64,000 nt of DNA from Flavobacterium humidisoli (GTDB taxonomy: Bacteria > Bacteroidota > Bacteroidia > Flavobacteriales > Flavobacteriaceae), in assembly GCF_023272795.1 (NCBI RefSeq), contig NZ_CP096829.1:5332001-5396000 (forward strand), written 5' to 3'. A program made the position numbers and the translations under genes. The notes beneath the pieces were generated by a model, which saw only the letters and a program-made list of their open reading frames with translations, was not told where the DNA came from and searched no databases. This document shows positions 61,073 to 64,000 of the stretch, piece by piece; positions within the stretch are counted from its first letter, which is position 1, and each line of letters starts with the position of its first letter.

Positions 61073-61777
61073 ATGAACCTGAATGATCTTACTGTAATTG
61101 ATACTGAAAAAATTGCTTTAGACGATTTATTTTTTAGCGAAGAAAATAAAGCTGCTTTGCTTCAGATTATCAAAGAACATCAATATATAGAGGAATTAAA
61201 AAAATACAATCTTAAAGTTGACAACAAGATTTTATTATACGGAAGTTCTGGCTGCGGTAAAACAACAACCGCAAAAGCGATTGCCCATACTTTAAACAAA
61301 AAAATTATTATTGTAAATCTGAGTACTGTAGTAGATTCTAGGATAGGCGAAACTTCTAAAAACTTAAAAGCTATTTTTGATAAAGCTATTCGCGAAAGAG
61401 CCGTTTTATTCTTAGATGAATTTGACCAAATTGGAAAAAGTCGTGACAGCGACGACAAAGATGTTGGCGAAATGAGGCGTTTGGTAAACACCATCATTCA
61501 GCTTTTTGATTATTTCCCTTCAGATAGTTTATTGATTTGTGCCACTAATCACTACGAAATAATTGACACCGCTTTACTGCGAAGATTTCAGCTTCGTTTG
61601 AAATATGAAATGCCTTCAGAAAAACAGCTGGATATTTATTACGATAAAATTTTAAGCACGTTTCCAGAGCATTTTCAAAACATAGAAAGAAAATATTCTG
61701 TTTCTTATGCAGAAGCTTTAGACTACAGCAATACCACAATGAAAAGGCAGATTATCGCTGCACTAGATGCTAAATAA
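61073..61777 (+). CDS. Stand-alone AAA-family ATPase
   Basis: 234 residues consisting of almost nothing but an AAA module: Walker A GSSGCGKT (57-64), Walker B AVLFLDEFDQIG (about 116-127), sensor-1 LLICATNH (about 157-164), arginine finger TALLRRFQLRLKYEMPSE (about 170-187). The first 50 residues may bind a partner. It resembles the SpoVK-like or ATPases coupled to a toxin/protease partner, but no partner gene adjoins. Likely co-transcribed with the YggS gene. Specific role unknown. Confidence 0.85.
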   Translation: MNLNDLTVIDTEKIALDDLFFSEENKAALLQIIKEHQYIEELKKYNLKVDNKILLYGSSGCGKTTTAKAIAHTLNKKIIIVNLSTVVDSRIGETSKNLKAIFDKAIRERAVLFLDEFDQIGKSRDSDDKDVGEMRRLVNTIIQLFDYFPSDSLLICATNHYEIIDTALLRRFQLRLKYEMPSEKQLDIYYDKILSTFPEHFQNIERKYSVSYAEALDYSNTTMKRQIIAALDAK

Positions 61778-61783
61778 AAATAG

Positions 61784-61811
61784 AAAACCCGCTGACACTA
61801 CAGCGGGTTTT
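61784..61811. terminator. Bidirectional terminator between the AAA ATPase and GT2 genes
   Basis: Perfect 11-bp stem AAAACCCGCTG / CAGCGGGTTTT with loop ACACTA; serves the convergent genes that end at 61777 and 61856. Confidence 0.9.
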
Positions 61812-61855
61812 CATTGGGCGGAGTTTTATATAATAGAATGAATAGTGTACTACAT

Positions 61856-63301
61856 TTATAGTCCTCTTGTCAACCAGCCTTTTTTGTTGGCTGTTGCAAT
61901 GGCATAAGGCGCAATCCAGAATAAACTGAAAGTGTAAAAAACACTATAAGAATAAGCCCAGAAAGATTCTGAAAGTGTATATCTTTTTGCGTAAAACAAC
62001 ATGGAAAAACTTGAAAAGATTAAGATTGCCATTAATGTTGAACTTAAAAACAACACTGGGTGAACTGCAATAAAGTAAAACATAAACAATAGAAACGGAT
62101 ATGTCATTGCAATTTTAAAAAACTGGTTTAAGAATAACATTCTTGCTCCAAATTTTGATTCTTTTCTAAAATCTGTAAAAACATATTTTGCCATCATAAG
62201 GTTTTCACGAACGTTACTTCTCGCCCATCTTATGAACATTTTGTATAATCCCTTGTATTCCTCTGGAACATTGGTTAATACCACAGCATTTCTTTGAAAT
62301 TTCACTTCAAAACCTTGTTTCAAAATCATATTGGTTAGAGCACGATCTTCTCCAATATCTGATGGCTGCCCCATAAAAGTTTGGTTGATCCATTCTGGAA
62401 GACAGTTGAAAACGGCATCTCTTTTGTACGCTGCCAAAGCACCAGGTGTACATAATACAGATCCTAATTGACTTTCTGCAGAACGTTGGAATTCGAAACT
62501 CATTACAAAACTTACATTCAGCATTTTTGGCAATATTGCTTTTTTATTGTTCAATACCTGAACGTTTCCTGCCACTGCACCACATTTTTTGTTTACCACA
62601 AATGGGCTAACTAAGTTTCTTAGAGTATCTTTTTTTACAATAGAATCACTATCTACTGTTACAAAAATTTCTCCTGTTCCTAATTTAAATCCTCTGTATA
62701 ATGCCTGACGTTTTCCTTGGTTTTTAGGCTGCTGAAAAATCGTTACACGATCTCCCAATTTTGCTTTTGCTTCTTGCATCCAATACCAAGTATCATCTTT
62801 ACTTCCATCGTCAATAGCCAAAAGCTGTAATTTTTCTGCTGGATAATCGCTTTCTGCAAGGCTCAATAAAGTATCCCAAACTAGTTTTCCTTCATTGTAT
62901 GCTGGAACGATAATCGTACAAGTTGGCAATAAATCGTCTGATACAGACGGAATTGCTTTATATCTCAAATACAAATAAGAGCTGTACAAGAACACTCCCA
63001 CTTGATAAAAGAATAAAATGGTGGTGATGATTAAAAATGGTAATCCCCAAGTCGAAGCAATTCTTTCAAAATGAAATTGTTCGAAATCGTCTTGCAATTG
63101 AATTACCATAAAGACACCTGCAATTAATAATAAGAACGTTGCAATAAGAACCGCTAATCCGAAAGGACTTGTTGGTCTTTCTACATGTACTTTTTGTGAT
63201 TTTTCGTTGGTTCTAAAAAAAGAACCGTTTAATGTTTTTTCGCTGATAGCTGAACTGCTGTTCGCATAAAATTGTTCTGAGATAATTGTTTCGCTTTTCA
63301 T
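61856..63301 (-). CDS. Membrane GT2 glycosyltransferase (polysaccharide synthase type)
   Basis: 481 residues: two N-terminal helices (about 48-70 and 85-112), a GT2 domain (about 125-360) and three C-terminal helices (about 385-475). Motifs: IVPAYNEGKLVWDTL, VDSDS (DxD), IGEDRALTNMIL (catalytic Asp) and IRWARSNVREN (in place of QxxRW). This is the layout of hyaluronan synthase, NodC and PgaC, which make and extrude beta-linked polysaccharide; PgaC-like poly-GlcNAc or a related exopolysaccharide is the best guess. A sigma-54 promoter lies upstream, suggesting dedicated control. No partner export genes are visible in the window. Confidence 0.88.
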   Translation of the reverse strand: MKSETIISEQFYANSSSAISEKTLNGSFFRTNEKSQKVHVERPTSPFGLAVLIATFLLLIAGVFMVIQLQDDFEQFHFERIASTWGLPFLIITTILFFYQVGVFLYSSYLYLRYKAIPSVSDDLLPTCTIIVPAYNEGKLVWDTLLSLAESDYPAEKLQLLAIDDGSKDDTWYWMQEAKAKLGDRVTIFQQPKNQGKRQALYRGFKLGTGEIFVTVDSDSIVKKDTLRNLVSPFVVNKKCGAVAGNVQVLNNKKAILPKMLNVSFVMSFEFQRSAESQLGSVLCTPGALAAYKRDAVFNCLPEWINQTFMGQPSDIGEDRALTNMILKQGFEVKFQRNAVVLTNVPEEYKGLYKMFIRWARSNVRENLMMAKYVFTDFRKESKFGARMLFLNQFFKIAMTYPFLLFMFYFIAVHPVLFLSSTLMAILIFSSFSMLFYAKRYTLSESFWAYSYSVFYTFSLFWIAPYAIATANKKGWLTRGL

Positions 63302-63398
63302 GCTTATACTCCTTTTTTAATTTCCTTAATTGGGCTTTTAGCAAAATCTTCTTCCTTTCAAAAACGGACACATTAGAGATTTTGACATTAACACAATT

Positions 63399-63414
63399 TG
63401 CAAGCGTCATGCCA
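63399..63414 (-). promoter_or_regulatory. Near-consensus sigma-54 promoter of the GT2 gene
   Basis: Minus strand TGGCATGACGCTTGCA: TGGCAyG-N4-TTGCA with the invariant GG and GC separated by the required 10 bp. It predicts a start near 63388, 87 nt before the ATG at 63301. No TAnnTTTG element was found between 63302 and 63420 on this strand. Confidence 0.65.
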
Positions 63415-63417
63415 ATA

Positions 63418-63485
63418 CAGTTTTAAACTGGTATAGAGCTATTTAGAAAAACAAGAACAAAAAAGAGTGTGTAATTATTTTACAC
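63418..63485. promoter_or_regulatory. Two palindromes upstream of the sigma-54 promoter
   Basis: CAGTTT-T-AAACTG (63418-63430) lies just upstream of the -24 box, and GTGTAA-n5-TTACAC (63469-63485) is centred about 89 bp upstream of the predicted start, the usual distance for an enhancer-binding-protein site. The rest of the 500-bp gap to the response-regulator gene is AT-rich and shows no gene. Confidence 0.4.
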
Positions 63486-63787
63486 TTTTTGGATACGGTA
63501 TACACTAAAACGGTATTTTTTTAATGAAAGAAGTGAGGTTCCAGAAGGGTTTACAGTATTTTCTGTCTTCTATTTGGTAAAGAAATGCGAATCTCAAAAA
63601 GCACGTCTCAAAAACATAAAACTGCAAGAATAAATAAAACGCAATTACTAAATTAAAATTGCATAAAAGAAAGAAAACAATCAAATTTTCTATTTTTTTT
63701 CGTCTTTAGAAAAACATTCTTCCTAAAAAAACGAGAAGTTTTACTTAAAAAAGTTAAATTTATCCAAGCAAATTAAACACTAAATTT

Positions 63788-63793
63788 AAGGAG
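63788..63793 (+). promoter_or_regulatory. Shine-Dalgarno site AAGGAG
   Basis: AAGGAG, 8 nt before the ATG at 63802. Such sites are uncommon in this window, and it fixes the start of the response regulator. Confidence 0.6.
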
Positions 63794-63801
63794 ACTAAAA
63801 A

Positions 63802-64000
63802 ATGACCAAAGAGCATTATTATCTTTTATTGGCTGATGATGACGAAGATGACTGCCTTTTCTTTAAAGAAGCTCTCGACGAAATAACGATTAGCACCACT
63901 CTAGCAGTGGTACACGATGGCGTGCAATTGATGAATTATTTAAAAACTAATAGTACCAATCTTCCAGATGTTCTTTTTTTAGATTTAAACATGCCACTAA
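63802..64000 (+). CDS. Response regulator receiver-domain protein (3' end cut by window)
   Basis: Translation from 63802 gives MTKEHYYLLLADDDEDDCLF and runs open to the window end (66 codons). The acidic pocket (DDDEDD, residues 12-17) and DVLFLDLNMPL with the phosphoacceptor Asp near residue 62 define a CheY-like receiver. The Asp-rich start and the phrase DGVQLMNYLKT resemble single-domain Rcp1-like regulators common in Bacteroidetes, but an output domain could lie beyond the edge. Confidence 0.85.
   Translation, partial: MTKEHYYLLLADDDEDDCLFFKEALDEITISTTLAVVHDGVQLMNYLKTNSTNLPDVLFLDLNMPL

Noticed and set aside
61073..61777. AAA ATPase as the missing MurNAc kinase
   Set aside because: Its motifs are those of an AAA protein-remodelling ATPase, not of a sugar kinase, and it lies 43 kb from the murein locus.

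Overview
The window is AT-rich chromosomal DNA from a member of the Bacteroidetes, most likely Flavobacterium or a close relative. The reasons are two SusC/SusD outer-membrane import pairs, Bacteroidetes-type -7 promoter elements (TAnnTTTG), few Shine-Dalgarno sites, FecR/ECF-sigma control with a DUF4974-type C-terminus, and many small lipoproteins with LxxC-type signal peptides. I saw no rRNA, tRNA, CRISPR array, insertion sequence or prophage.

Layout. (1) 1-18233 looks like one functional unit for scavenging bacterial cell-wall sugars. A DeoR-type regulator (3662-4411) sits between a minus-strand FAD/Fe-S 2-hydroxyacid dehydrogenase (420-3335, followed by a truncated esterase) and a plus-strand series: SusC, SusD, a DUF1343/NamZ-type exo-N-acetylmuramidase, MurQ etherase, a sodium:solute symporter, a lipoprotein fusing a NagZ-type GH3 glucosaminidase to a beta-lactamase-fold (AmiE-like) domain, and a DUF5009/NagX-like membrane acyltransferase. 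Inferred route: muropeptides cross the outer membrane through SusCD, NagZ/AmiE/NamZ reduce them to free sugars, MurNAc enters the cytoplasm and is phosphorylated by a kinase not encoded here, MurQ splits MurNAc-6-P into GlcNAc-6-P and D-lactate, and the FAD/Fe-S enzyme may oxidise the D-lactate. The susC promoter and the FAD-enzyme promoter share a 21-bp element (19 of 21 identical) exactly 10 bp before an identical TATATTTG, which supports co-regulation. A nagA gene (32817-33956) further on could take the GlcNAc-6-P.

(2) 18234-26498 carries a MocR regulator, a large HPII-type catalase, and a non-homologous end-joining pair (LigD preceded by an overlapping small membrane protein gene, and convergent Ku). 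(3) 26499-29302 is a methionine ABC transporter operon (metN-metI-metQ) preceded by a Met-containing 29-codon leader ORF and a terminator hairpin, which is the layout of a transcription attenuator. (4) 29496-34044 holds a beta-propeller-like lipoprotein, a metzincin-motif lipoprotein, a DMT exporter and nagA. (5) 34108-38517 is a type I-like export operon (ABC, HlyD, TolC) whose ATPase domain has degenerate catalytic motifs. (6) 38619-41969 has a small exported protein, a DUF1810 protein and DsbD.

(7) 42110-57912 is a second SusCD locus under an ECF sigma/FecR pair. It has no carbohydrate-active enzymes; instead it encodes an M16 peptidase, a double DTGA aspartyl-protease-like protein, two thioredoxin-fold proteins, a PKD-like lipoprotein and a DUF4843 lipoprotein, suggesting uptake of a peptide or protein-derived ligand. 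(8) 57913-64000 has a second MocR regulator, DUF2024, a YggS-type PLP protein, a stand-alone AAA ATPase, a membrane GT2 glycosyltransferase with a near-consensus sigma-54 promoter, and the start of a response regulator cut by the window edge.
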